Positions 1 through 12,779 of a DNA stretch of 64,000 bases are shown piece after piece. The DNA lies in the NCBI GenBank assembly GCA_028023455.1, contig JAQFVV010012434.1, positions 7,935,157 through 7,999,156 on the forward strand. Reading direction: 5' to 3'. The stretch comes from Epiperipatus broadwayi. Lineage: Eukaryota > Onychophora > Udeonychophora > Euonychophora > Peripatidae. The position numbers and the translations under genes were made by a program. Each line of letters starts with the position of its first letter. Within the stretch, counting starts at the first letter, position 1. Below the pieces are notes generated by a model, which did not search any database, was not told the DNA's origin, and worked only from the letters and a program-made list of their open reading frames with translations.

Positions 1-85
1 ATATATGTGTTCAAGAGTATCAGTATTATGAGATAGAGTGGAAAGTGGTGGGTCGTGTGAAAGTCTGTGTTCATATAGCCTATAT
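1..85 (+). mobile_element. SINE-type repeat, 3' portion at window edge
   Basis: GTATCAGTATTATGAGATAG and GGGTCGTGTGAAAGTCTGTG followed by TTCATATAGCC match the 3' third of the family; the rest lies outside the window. Confidence 0.55.
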
Positions 86-1929
86 ATAACAAATTCTTTG
101 TATTTGAAAAGTTTAAATAAAGTTTAAAATTTTCTATACATTTAACATTTATTGACAGATGATGAAAATAGTCCAACGTGTTATCACATTTAGTATAGCA
201 TCATCATAAACTTTCAAACAAAATAGAATTTAGTTTTTGGAATCCACATAAAAATAAAAAAAATCTTCCCAAGTTAATGATTTTATGTCAAAGCCTCATC
301 TATTAAAGGTAGCAAGAAATTTTGCTTTCAAAATAAAAATAAATTGTCAGGGCCCGAAACAATAATTGCTTTAACATCTTAAAAACTTATTCTGAAAGTC
401 AAAACTGAAATTAAATATTTATGTATATTATTCTCAAAAGATCCTATTTATTACATTGTTTGTACAGGTATATATATCCTGTATGTTAGATATTATTTAC
501 TAATATGCAATTTTTAAATAATAAACGAATCTTTTTTTTATTATAATATTTTTATTATATATATTTTGAAAGTTATTTTTAATACTCGTTTCCTTCAATT
601 TTTTCCCGATTAACTTTAAAAATTAAGTCATTATTTAACGCAGAATTTTATTAATTATTAATTATAATTTGACGCTTACGACAATTAATAATGATCACTG
701 TTCACCGTTTTTATGATAACGAATGAGTGGGGTGATACATTTTAAATAAAATCTCAGGAATTCACAGACAATTAAAATTTTCTGTATCAATTCCGAGAAG
801 AGGAAGATAGTCAAGTCTAAAAAAAAAAAAAACTCTAAAAAAGTGCATAATAAAACTGATCAGATATTAGATGATTTGTTGCTAGAATAAAGTAATCGTT
901 TTTATTTTATATGCAGTTAAGGATCAATAATAAATAAACTGATATGATTTTTAAAAATTTAACTTATATATATATATAAAGTACGCTTTCAGAATTATAT
1001 TCTTTGATACACAACTCTTTATATTGTGATGTCTGATATTAAAATTACCTGATATTAAAACTTTTATTATAATTTTTTTCCTTCTTTACTTTAAAAATAA
1101 AGTTTCAATAAATAATTGCAATCTTATTGCTTTTATACGTTGCTCACAGTTATGAATCAATAAGAATTATTCAAAGAACATATAGATAAACTGTTTTTTT
1201 TTTTTTTAATAATTTAAATCTTTCATTTTTAAAAATGCTATGAAAATTATACTTTTGGATCATATGTTTTTGCTTTATTGCGATAGCTAATGTAAAAGTT
1301 AATCATTTGTTTTGAAAAATAAACTTTTAGTACGGGATTGCAATTTTTTGGATGGGTGAGGGGGATTAAATGTCATACACATTAGGGAATCAATATGTAT
1401 TAAACATATAAAACAGACAGATAAATACATTTAAACCTATTTATTAACATTTCATCTTTTTAGTAAATGAATGCATTGCAAAATTGTAATTTTTGAATAT
1501 ATTTTTGTGACATCATAATAACTGTTTAAAAGTATTAACAAAAAAAATTATTTTTTAATTGTTGATTTCAAAATAATGGTATTCTATCAATATTTATCCA
1601 ATTCACTATTTATCCTGTAATTAATACGTCTTTATAAAAGAATAAAGTGATTTTGTGCATATGAAATATATATTGCTTATTTATAAATATAATATATTAA
1701 CATATATTTTTTGTGTGAAAAAAAAAAAAATCATTTTTTTAATTAACGGTACGAGTGTGATAAAATATATACTGTTATATCAAAAGTCATTTTTAATAAA
1801 CAATTTTTTATATTTCTTTGTAAATTAGAAAGTTATTATATATCATTCTCTATTATGAAATAATGGAAGGGAGTTTGACAATGGTAAATGAAAATATAAC
1901 AATTTACTCTAGATAAATATTTTGCATAT
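86..1929. other. Noncoding AT-rich stretch
   Basis: Poly(A) and poly(T) runs and short TA tracts; I see no coding, RNA or repeat structure in it. Confidence 0.6.
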
Positions 1930-2005
1930 AATAGAGATATATATGGGAGATAGTGACCTGGACCAACTTATGAGTACTGGTTCAACACGAAATGCATTTT
2001 GAGGG
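1930..2005 (+). mobile_element. SINE-type repeat fragment
   Basis: GACCTGGACCAACTTATGAG and GGTTCAACACGAAATGCATT match the middle section of the family. A related, weaker fragment lies at 11740-11820 (CTTGGACCAATGAGTCA). Confidence 0.5.
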
Positions 2006-2679
2006 TCATTTGTCTTTTATTATATCTTTATTTATATGAATTTAAAAAGAATGGGGAAGTGTGGAGGTGTTTATTATATCTATGTATCATTCTCATTGCA
2101 CAAGGTAGTCTGTTTTCAATGTTATAAAGTATTACTTGCTATTTATATTTAATACAACAAGAAGCACTATTATCAAATTGAAAGGGATACAACTGCTAAG
2201 TTTTTGTTATATTTTTATAAAATTAATTTAAGAATGTAATTTTTTATATAATGAAAAGTATTAAATATAATATACAAGATTTTTTAAATGCGACTGACCT
2301 ATTCGCAGCAAAAATTTTGTTTTCTTAAGTGGGCATTTCTTTAATTAGATTTTTTTCTAGCTAATATTTAGGCTTTTTTTACTTTCTGCATTTTTAGAAA
2401 TTAGGCTTATGGATGTCAATAATTTTGGTGTGGCTTTTAAATGGTATTATTCTATTTCTTGTATCAATTTTCATATTTTGATATAATGATTATAAAGACG
2501 AAAACAAACTTTTGAACAGAGTTTAAAACATGTAATAGAGAAAATTCAATTTGAACATTTTTCATTAAATTTTCAATAATTTCTAGTCTTCAATTCATAT
2601 TTTTTATTCATAGGTATTTTTTTTTACTTTTTACCTTTTTAAATCAATATTTTATTACAATATAAACTGTGAATTTGTT

Positions 2680-3440
2680 TCTAGCATACACATAACACAT
2701 CCTTAACCTATCTTGCCGTTTTCCGGAAGCATCATGCTTTTACATCTGTTTCTCCTACAGACACTCCTCCTTCTCCCATGAGGAGTTGTTTGTCATCCTT
2801 ATTGTTAAATATTGCAAAATTTATCCATCTACCTATTCAGGTTAACTCACAAAAAATTATGTACTGGGATGCATACCACCTAACTAATGAAGAAATCTCC
2901 CCAATCCCATCACTGTTAATCCTTCCCAATCATTCAATCATTAAAAAGTTTAAATGGTGCCATCGAACCAAAATTTTTTGATTAAATTAAACATGAGTTA
3001 CTCTGCCCACATGCCATTTTCTAGTCTATCATAGAGGGTCCTCATGCTTGGACTCAGTCTGCCTTTTATGTAAACAGGATGATGACACAATAATTCATAT
3101 TCTGAGTCATTGTACATCACTTCAATGGGACAGAGACTTTATTGCATCCATATACAAACCAAGAGTGCCTCTCCTCACCAGACTGATTTCTAGCATATCC
3201 AACAAGATCTTTCCATCCATAAGAATCATAATTTTTCTGTTGTTTACCTAATAGTCAACTAGGTGTGCACTCATTTATGGCCATACCTTGGTTGACCATA
3301 AGAAATTACTTTTGGCAAAACTTCAAGGCATCAGAAACAGATGAAAAATTAGCCCAACATACATTCACAATGCTACATGGAGCCTCGTAGAAATGGACAA
3401 TTTGTGATTGAACAGTTGATTTTTTTATGCTCAGACCATT
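2680..3440 (+). mobile_element. LINE family A, 3' fragment
   Basis: Two adjacent open segments (2778-2981 and 3048-3251) in different frames. The first has a run ending KIMYWDAYHL that matches KIKFWEAYCW of the 12.4-16.7 kb copy; the second has CLLCKQDDDTIIHILSHC, the LINE C-terminal Cys/His motif. Only the end of ORF2 plus some 3' UTR remain, so this is a 5'-truncated insertion, with one frameshift between the two parts. Confidence 0.7.
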
Positions 3441-5149
3441 GGTATTGGGTTATGTAGCCGTTATTATAGTGCCTGTTAACAACATAACTCTGTTATTGCA
3501 ATAATGTAATTCTTTGAGCTCATAATAAAATTTCTTAATAAACATAAAAAAAAAAAACATTAAAAAATAAATAAAAAATAGTAATGCTGTTGAATTTATC
3601 CTTTGTATGTTCTTAAACACAATAATATTTATTATTAATTCTTTATCAGCTTCCAAAAATGTAATTAGAACTTAAATTATCTAATTAGTAATGGTTAACA
3701 ATTAAAATAAAGTCATACCAAAAACCCTCTAGATCATTATATATATAATGTTACTATGTTTGATAAAAAATTAAAAATATTACTTCAAATTTATTCATAA
3801 TATTTAAAACACTGAGTTGCCTTGTAGATCAATAGGAATAGACATGTATTAATTTAATGTTGGATTCTGGGCTTGTGCTGCCGTCAGGTTTCAACATTGG
3901 CATTAGATGCAATTTTTTAGATGTGGAGGTTAGCAATGCCTTACCAGGAGAATATCTGCTACCTTTATATGCTATTGGTGTTGATTAAGGGCAAGTATTA
4001 TTTCTAATACATTATATTCTGTTTTACTTCTGTATTTATCATTCTTTTTACTTTGGTTTTTACTGTAATCAGTTATTTAAGGTGATATAAAGTCCAGTTA
4101 TAGGAAGCTTCTTGTGACATTAATCTTTTTTCTGCAGTAATTGTGTATTTGTGAATCTAGATTTCTATAATTTAACTATATAATAATAAGTTTAACCACA
4201 ATGCTATGTTATAACTTTTTTTTGTATATAAGTCATTGTAAGCATAAAAAATTCCAAAATTCAAAATATAGTGATATTGGTAGGTTTAGGAGAAAGTAAA
4301 TCCTTAGTTACAAATTTGCATGAAGCAGTAGGATTAATGATAATTCATTTGAATAATACTTGAAGGAAAAAAATTATTTATCAAATGATTATATGCTTAG
4401 GACAGTCTCTTTAAAAAATTTTTGGCTTTAAAAATGTAGACTAATTTTTAACAAAAATCTAAAATGGCCTGTCTTTCAAAATTATTCTAGGTTCTCATGC
4501 CTGAATAATTTCTCATTTAAGCAGCATAAATAAATATTATATTAGTGATAGAAATGGCAGTAAAATAAAGAGGTAATGTTATTATAAAGGCTAGTCTTTT
4601 AATATTTTTTGAAAATATAGGTACATTGTTAAATATTACTTTTGGTGAATATGGAATCTTTAAGATGGAAACACAGGATGTAACTTATAGCTAAAGCGTT
4701 GTCAATTTTTAAAATTGATATAAAGGCTTTTGGGGGAAGTCATTAGATGACTAGTTTATTTCTTTTGTTTTCTTATGTGGAAAACCATTTCATCAAGTGA
4801 AAGGAAACTGCATTTTTAGATTTTGTTTTGTAAATATATTAACAAAATAATAACATGAAACATTTTTTATCCAATGGAATCCAGTAATTATGCTTTATTA
4901 TTACATGCATAAAGTTCAGTAAAAAAAGAGGTTCTTCAGGTAATATAATATTAATTATATATATATTATTTTTATTTTAATATTGATGATTTAGTATGTA
5001 AGTAATTTGTTTTGATGAGAGATTATTAATTAATATTAATTATTCATAATTAAAAGATTATAGAGGCTATAAGGTATTCACCCTTTATGTTATCAATTAG
5101 AAAATATTTCTTATGCTATTTTTGAAATTTTAAGTATTGATAACTTCAA
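3441..5149. other. Noncoding AT-rich stretch
   Basis: No coding signal between the LINE-A fragment and the hAT fossil. The open frame 3656-3450 is homopolymer-rich and has no recognisable feature. Confidence 0.55.
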
Positions 5150-5895
5150 CAATGAAATTTTGTACAAGTTGCTTAATAGAATTAATTCAATTAGAAAAGT
5201 TCCTCAGGATAAAAATATGAATATATCACTAGTTGTAGAATCTAATACAAATCTAAAAATATATATTTCCAAATACTGATCAGATATGAATTATAAAAAA
5301 GTTAATGAAACTATAAAACAATTAAATGAAGACATGAATGGAGAAACAGAGTTTAAATCTATATTAGAATTTCAACAAAGAAGGAAAATATATCAATTTC
5401 AGTAGAACATCTGGATAAACAACCACAAACACCAGAAAATAAATTTAAAGTAAACATATTTTATTCTCTTTTAGATAAGGTGTGGAGTTCTTTAAATGAA
5501 CATTTTGAACAGCTCAAAACACACATTTATTGCTTTACTTTTTTATACAGGGTGTTTGAAATTGGTAATGAAGATCTGTAAAAACTTTGTGATGACTTAC
5601 AAATTATTTTGACAGATTGTCAACAACTGTTTGATAAGATACTAACATACAAAGAGATTTTTCAAACATATTTATCAAAATTTAAAAACCTTTTAAATAT
5701 CCTTAAATTTATTGTGTCAAATAATTTATCTTTTCTAAATTTTACAATACTTTTAAGAATTTAATACCCATATCAATAAGTATAGCAAGTAGTAGGCATT
5801 TATTTTTAAAAATTAAATCAATGAAAATGTCACAAACAAAGCTAGACACTTTAGTTTTATTTTCTGTTGAAAATGATAGAATGTGTAGATAATTT
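5150..5895 (+). pseudogene. hAT-family transposase fossil (ZMYM1-like, C-terminal part)
   Basis: Across several frames the plus strand reads INSIRKVPQDKNMNISLVVE, then EFQQRRKIYQFQ, FKVNIFYSLLDKVWSSLNEH followed by FEQLKTHIYCFTFLYRVFEI, LCDDLQIILTDCQQLFD, and finally SISIASSRHLFLKIKSMKMS with LDTLVLFSVEND. That order matches the C-terminal half of ZMYM1/TTF-type hAT transposases: the FKxxFFxxxLDxxxSSLxxRF block and the dimerisation domain (PVTVASAERSFSKLK..., here heavily substituted). Stops and shifts are frequent. No N-terminal zinc finger and no terminal inverted repeats are visible nearby. Clearly dead. Confidence 0.65.
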
Positions 5896-5954
5896 TGAAA
5901 TTTCCTCCATCCATTGTGCTCATAAATTATGTTTATATTAAATATAATAATTGT

Positions 5955-6340
5955 TTATTTTAAAATTTAATTTCAGTTTTAATAAAATTGAAAAATTGAA
6001 ACAAACTATGAAACAAAATATATGCATTTCTTGTACACATATTGCTTAAAACAGTATAATTTTTTGATAAATTTGACATCAAAATGTATAAAATTTTATC
6101 TGCCACTCTGCTCTTTATTACTGAAAGTAATTACCCTGACTTTTTGTCAAATTGCATGGCTGCTGATTACTAACAAAAATTGTACTTGTAAATTATGTTT
6201 TTATTAAAAATTTAATTCTAGTTTTAATCAAATTGGTAAATTGAAATAAACTGTGAAATGAAATATGTATATATATATATTGTTTGTACCCACATTGCTT
6301 AAATCAGCTCTTTATTTCTGAAAGTAATTATGCTAACTAA
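5955..6340 (+). repeat. Tandem duplication, diverged
   Basis: 5955-6140 and 6200-6340 share AATTTAAT-TC-AGTTTTAAT, GAAACAAACTATGAAA/GAAATAAACTGTGAAA, CACATTGCTTAAA and CTGAAAGTAATTA. The copies follow the hAT fossil directly. Confidence 0.7.
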
Positions 6341-7591
6341 ATTAAAATGTTATTAAATTGAAAGAAAAACAACTTTACTGCCATCTTATAAGTCTTATTT
6401 AAAACAAATCAAAGTTCTAAGAAAAATTGTTAACTGTGATATATAAGATTATTGAATATTTTAAATATTTTTCCATCCTCTGCTCCATATCTAAGAAATT
6501 AGGTGATCTAGTAAAATATGAGTATCTTTAATGGATTAGGCTTGTATTAATTAGTTATATACCAGATTTCAAGAAATTCTATTGAATTTCAATATATGAA
6601 AACTCAATTTTAAAACTATATTTTAACTTAAAAAGAATCTAAACTTAACAAATAAACAAACAAATAAACTGATTTTCTAACTTCAATAAAAATGTTTAAA
6701 AATCACAAACACCTAACACTCTTCAATAAATGATTAGAAATAAAATATTATTGAATTGATTTATGCCAATAATATTGTTGTCAGTAATTAATACAAAACA
6801 AAAAAAATTCAAATACAAATATTGTTTTACTAATGCATCTCAAAGAACATGCATTTACCAAAGAATCAATTAAACAGTGGCAGCATTTCCATAGTAAAAT
6901 AAATTTCATAAATTAAAATGCTCATAAATCATATATCACTCATAAGATTGATATATTTCTGATATACACAATTTACTTGAAACATATAATTATTACATTT
7001 ATTACTTTTCTGAAAATTAGGAAATACAAATTGGTATATGTGTACTTGTCCTACAATAATCCTATATGTGTAAATTTGGAGCTGTGATACCATTCTGAAC
7101 TACACAAAATTATCTGAAACAATTAATTACAGTATTTTCCATTATTTTGAAAATAATAGGTAATATTAAAAAAAAACCTGGAATAAGTTTCCAAGGAACA
7201 AAGCATTAAGCAGATTGTGAGTTATATTTCTGTTAGGTATCTAGTCAGTTATCTATTTCTTTATTGTTGCCACTTAATTCTATTTTGTTATATTATTTGT
7301 ATGTATGTAAGTAAATTTATTGTTATAATTATTTAGTGGTTTTTATTTTAATTCACCCATTCACTTATCTATTTATGCATCTTATTTCAGAGTTAAGAAA
7401 CTCATGTACCAAAAATTATGCATAGATGTCCTGCAATGCATTATAATTCTATTAACTGGGATAATCTAATAATTAGAATTTAGACTTAAGAATGTATATT
7501 TCTAATGTAATTGTCATTAAAGGCTGATGTAACAGGTAGAAAGAATGAGCAAGGCACCCATTAAATAAATATCATGATTTACATGACAATC
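6341..7591. other. Noncoding AT-rich stretch
   Basis: Nothing recognisable. The same is true of 8370-8929 and of 9011-10154, apart from a poly(A) run near 9125-9140 and a ten-base C run near 9368. Confidence 0.55.
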
Positions 7592-8369
7592 AAAAATAAA
7601 AAATAGTCATATATCATATGACTCATTTCTTTTAAGTTTATAAAATATAAACAAAGAGCTTTGCTAATTGCTCAATAAGCTTTGTGATAAATACTTAGCC
7701 AGAGAAAGCATTTAAAATATCTCTATCAGAAAACCACACCCAAACTTCTGACCAATGGTTTCATGCTTTGGCAGTCCTCAGAGAGGTGCTAGAATAGTTT
7801 TAGATACTAGACCTAATAATATCAACCCAAAGCTAGTATTTATCTAAGAGTTAACTATTGAATAGAAAATATAAAATTTTAAGACACTTAAATGTCTTCT
7901 AACCCAGCTATTTAACCGAAATAGCTATATGGGACTGAGAGATCTTCAGCCAAACCATATATTAATAGTCTTAGCAATATAACATGACTTAAGACTTAAA
8001 GCAAAGACTATAAGTATAAAAAATGAAAAATAGTCATATATCACATGACCCCATTTCTTTTAAGCTTGTAAAATATAAACAGAGCTTTGCTAATTGCTCA
8101 ACAAGCTTTGTGATAAATGCTTAGTCAGAAAAAGCATTTACAATATCTCTATCAGAAAACCACACCCAAACCTCTGATCAATGATTTCGTGCATTGGCAC
8201 TCCTTGGAGAGGAGCTAGGTTAGTTTCAGACACTAAATCTAAAAATACCAACCCAAAGCCAGCATTATCTAAGAATTAACTATTGAGTAGAAAATCTAAA
8301 ATTTACAGACACTTAAATGTCTTCAAACCCAGCTATCTAACACAAATAGCTATATGGGGCTAAGAGATG
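7592..8369 (+). repeat. Tandem duplication, ~352-bp unit
   Basis: Unit 1 (7592-7942) and unit 2 (8018-8369) align from AAATAGTCATATATCA to AATAGCTATATGGG, separated by 75 unique bases. Both contain CTATCAGAAAACCACACCCA. No coding signal. Confidence 0.88.
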
Positions 8370-8929
8370 GTTAAGAGATATTAATTAAATAGTGTTATTG
8401 TCTATATCGTGTTTATTATTTTATTTATTTTATATCTATTCAAAACTAAGATTGGTAGTAATAGATTAGAAACAATTACAAATACAATAATTAATAAAAA
8501 TGAAAACATTTTGCAAAAAATAGTCCTGATTAATATAAAAAGAAAGATTTTTAATAAATATATTCCATCATTCATTACTTAAAGGTCTGAGATAAGCCAA
8601 ATAAAAACTGCAAACAATTACTATAAGAGGAAAAAAAAATACTATAAGAGAGGCTAAAAGTAAAATACATGGATTAAACAACAATAGGTATGAATGATGT
8701 CATCGAAACTAAATTAAGTGACTGAAATGAATTAGAATGGCATTTTGTCAATTGAAAGTTAAATAAAATTTTAAATTAAATTACAAGAGACTATAAATAA
8801 AGAGAAATTTTGTATAAGTAGGTTATTATAAAGCTGGTTGACAATACAGATATTATATATAATTGTGTAAAATATATAATAAATTTTGTATATATACATA
8901 TATGCAAAAGTGTAAGATATAAAACTGAC

Positions 8930-9010
8930 TGTACAGAGCTCGAAAGTCTGGGCTCAAACCTCCTCTAATTACATCTAGCTTAAGTATATATATTATACTT
9001 GGATTTCAAT
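8930..9010 (+). mobile_element. SINE-type repeat tail fragment
   Basis: GAAAGTCTGGGCTCAAACCTC, then CATCTAGCTTAAGTATATAT and a TATACTTGGATTTCAATATA tail. Similar tails are at 10395-10500 and 21040-21130, defining a common 3' end for the family. Confidence 0.5.
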
Positions 9011-10154
9011 ATAAGATATAAAATCATAATAAAAACAAGTTTAAATTAATAAAAATCATGCTAATATCTACTAATGAATTTAAATGCGTCTTAAACGCAT
9101 ATATTAATATCAAATCTTTTTTTAAAAAAAAAAAAAAAAAATATTAACCCCTCCTACCCAACACACAATATTTTGTTTTTGTTTTTCTTCCAAGAAACTT
9201 TTTTGTTTCATCTAATACTTTTTTAGTACTGCAATTATAAGTCATATCTAAACAAGCACCCTCACTCCTTCCTCAATGCTTTCCATAAATTCTTCAACTC
9301 ATTCTGTTTATTTATTTAACCTAAGCATCTGCGCATACTTCTTTTATTATTTTTATGTATTTCGCTCCCCCCCCCCCATTTTGCGGAATCATTTGCTTTT
9401 GCATCCATTCCAAGACTTATCTCGATTATATCTTTCTCTTGAAAAAGTACTTTTTCGGAAATCTTTATGGTCGTCATTGTTACCGTATTATTTTTTAAAT
9501 AAAACGTTACTATTCATTAGGTCCCGACATCTAGTGGCTTGTTTTCAAAGTAATATTTAGTATTTATTCATGTTGTTTCCTCCCTTTCCTAAATATATAT
9601 GTTTATTATAGCTATAAACACAAACGTCCTATAATATTAGGATCATTGCTTTGTATATGTAAGTTTTGCATATGAGTCAATATAATAATTTCTGTCAAAG
9701 GATGGTGGCGATCAAACGGCCATCTACTTCTAATGATAAGAAGTTATTTTTTGCCACATCGCAGTGCTTTTTGGCAATATACTTTTTGGAGTTATAATAT
9801 ATGCTTTTCAAAATACCATTTAACATTCCCATTAATTAATTATATATATATAACTAGTTTAGATATTTGTATTAATAAATAAGTTAGTGTTCCATAGCCC
9901 GAGAAGATTAGTGTTAAAGTTCTATTTAACTAATTAAACATATATATATACTTAATAAGAATCAGTGCAGAAGACCTTAGCTTTTGCTTCCGCCACAATT
10001 AAAATAAACCTCTTTTGACTATATTTAGTCGTCCCACAAATAGTAACGTTTGTAGACTACTTTTCATAGATAGCTGAACTTTTTTATTCTTATTTGTTTC
10101 ACAACTCAAATTAAGTAAATTATTTATATTTTTATAACTATACGTTCTATGTAA

Positions 10155-10335
10155 TTAGAGGAAATTTGAACAAAGACTTTCAAGCTTCCTTCAGCTATCA
10201 CTCCATCTTATATAACCGATACACATGTCCACATACATGTGAAAAAAATAAATGATCTTTAATAAATGTATTTCATGCTGAACCAGCATTCATCTGTTGG
10301 TCCAGATCATCACTGCTCAATTTATATTAAGATAA
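10155..10335 (-). mobile_element. SINE-type repeat copy
   Basis: Minus-strand copy with AGACTTTCAAGCTTCCTTCA, TACACATGTCCACATACATG, TTTCATGCTGAACCAGCATT and TTGGTCCAGATCATCACTGC, the complements of the family landmarks. Confidence 0.65.
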
Positions 10336-10989
10336 CAAATTTTCAAATTTTAAAGGATAGCCTTTACTTTTTTCACCCTCTGTTTATATAAAATAGAATG
10401 AATAGCTGAAGGGAGTTTAAAAGTCTGTGTTTAAATCCTGTCTATTTACATCTAAACTTCAGTATATGCATTATATTTGTATTCAAATATAACTATACAT
10501 TCTGGAAATTTGCAAAATTTATTATTTATGGTTGGAAGTTCCTTTTAAACACGATTTTTCAAATATTAATACTTATAATTATATATAGATTAGTCTTATT
10601 ATATAAGCATCATTTTATTATAATGCATTCATGGATAATTGCTATCTTTAAATTATTTCCCTATTAGCTATACAGTCTTCATTTTGAGAAATTAATTTTT
10701 TAACATAAATGTATACTGTAATTTTTACATTTGACATTAAATCTATCTATTAATTTTTATTAACATTTGAACATTTCTTTAATTCACTTACCAACATTCT
10801 CTCTACATCTTAAACAGTCATTTTGTGTTTTTTTAACTATAAGTTGACAAACATAAAAAATGTAAATGACTCTCCGTTCCATTTTTTTTATAAGTTGAAT
10901 TGGTATACTTATTATTAAATAAATAGAAAAATGATAACAATAACTGATAACAATAAATATGTACCTATAAATGGATTATTCTCCTGTAC

Positions 10990-11370
10990 ATGAGGGGTCA
11001 GAATGACTAATATGTCAACATGGGTAGGATGACAACCTTGGCACTAACAGGGCTTTGAACGTTCCACCATCAGATTTTCAATAAAATGGAAGGCTGAAGA
11101 GTTGTGAGTTGGAATAGTTTGAAGTCTGTTCATTAAAGTATGAAGATTGGCTATCTTAATATAAAGCTGAGCACTGATTATATATGTGTGAGGATAGTAA
11201 TCTAGACCAACTGATGATTGTTGGTTTAGCATGAAATATGTATATTGGTGATTATTTATCTTTTCAGCATGTGTGTGATCAGGTGGGTCAGCAATATGAG
11301 ATGGCACTGAGAGTAGTGGGTCATGTAAAAATCTGAGTTTAAATCCCACAGATATTACATATATAAATGC
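10990..11370 (+). mobile_element. SINE-type repeat, long copy
   Basis: Contains the family landmarks: GAGCACTGATTATATATGTG, GACCAACTGATGATTG, CATGAAATATGTATATTGGT, ATTTATCTTTTCAGCATGTG, ATGAGATGGCACTGAGAGTA and the end AAAATCTGAGTTTAAATCCC. The last includes a B-box-like GAGTTTAAATCC. No coding capacity. Confidence 0.65.
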
Positions 11371-11484
11371 ATGTTTAAGCCTGTACAATGTATTAAACAA
11401 TAAATATTGTAAATATATGGGATTTGAACTCAGATTTTCAAGCAGCCTTCAACTATTCACACTATCTCATACTACTTATACACA

Positions 11485-11710
11485 TGAACTGAGCACTGAT
11501 TATATATATGTGTGGGAAATGATAATCTGAACCAACTAATGAGTGCTAGTTCATCATGAAATACATATATTGATGATTATTTATCTTTTCTACATGTGTG
11601 TGGTCATGTGTATCAGAGTATGAGATAGTGTGATTAGTTGAAGGGTGCTTGAAAGTCTGAGTTCAAATCCTCTATATTTACAATTAAGTTCCAGGTATAA
11701 GAATGCCTGT
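11485..11710 (+). mobile_element. SINE-type repeat copy
   Basis: Same landmarks in order (GAGCACTGATTATATATATG ... CTGAACCAACTAATGAGTGC ... GAGATAGTGTGATTAGTTGA ... GAAAGTCTGAGTTCAAATCC). GTTCAAATCC fits a tRNA B box. A minus-strand partial copy lies immediately to the left (11410-11480), so the two form an inverted pair. Confidence 0.68.
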
Positions 11711-12779
11711 CCTTCAAATCTAACAATAAATATTATAACTTGGTATAGCTTGGACCAATGAGTCATAGATTATGGTGATATGCATTTTGGGATCCATTTA
11801 TGTTTTCCTGGTTTGTAAATCATACACTTAAAAGAATAAAATGAATGTTTATGTCACTTGGGATTTATATAATTGATGTTTATATGTTTATGTGTTAATG
11901 CATAACTAAATATTATGCCTTTGTATGTATTTCATTTTCAAGCATTATTATTCAAATACAGAATTAAAGTTTTTACTAAGTTTTCTAATGTATAGCTTCT
12001 TTTACCACATCATTCAAGAAACTTCATATATAGTTACTTTCTAGATTATTTTTGCCATTTCTTTTTAATGCCTAGTTTAAAATTTTATTTGTTTATCTAT
12101 TGCCATTTTGTTTTTTTCTAGAAATATGTCCAGTTTAGTTCCATTTCAGGTTTTTCATTTTTTTTAATGATACTCATTTATTCACTTACTCATGTACTTC
12201 TCTTTTAACTTCTCTTTGTTAATCACAGTTAATAAGATATATTTTGATTTTAAGATATTATGATCTGTATTAATCTTCTATTAAATATTCAGTTTTATAA
12301 GTAAATACCATTAAAATATATTTATTACAAATCCCTTTTTCAAGTATATTTCTTTTAATGTTATTTTTTAAAATTATAATTTAAACTTTATTCAGTCATT
12401 AATTTACATGCAATTTACAGATTTAACATTAATATCAAAATTATACACCAATATTTACTTCTTTCACAGAGACCTCAAGGTCAGTGGTGAATTGAAGTTT
12501 CACAGCTCCCGTTTCCATCAAACATTCACATAGAGAAACATAGTTTATATTAATCTTCAATAAACTAATAGAAAAGCACTCCATGAGATGAAAAAATGCA
12601 AGTCATCATCCTACTAATCATCAGACCAGGCAAACATACTCCATGTCACTATGTAAACTTTTGTTGGAACAAGTATTTTATCTCTATGTTTGATCCTATC
12701 TTTTTTTTTTTTAAATTCTCTAACCAAATTGATTTTTGTTCCAAGTAATATTGATTTATATCTCACACATCAGATTGCA

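Noticed and set aside
9276-9560. 94-codon open frame
   Set aside because: Pyrimidine-rich, with a long C run inside; no recognisable motif and no neighbouring coding features.
11044-11400. 118-codon minus-strand frame as a gene
   Set aside because: It is antisense to a SINE-type repeat copy, whose related copies carry stops in that frame.
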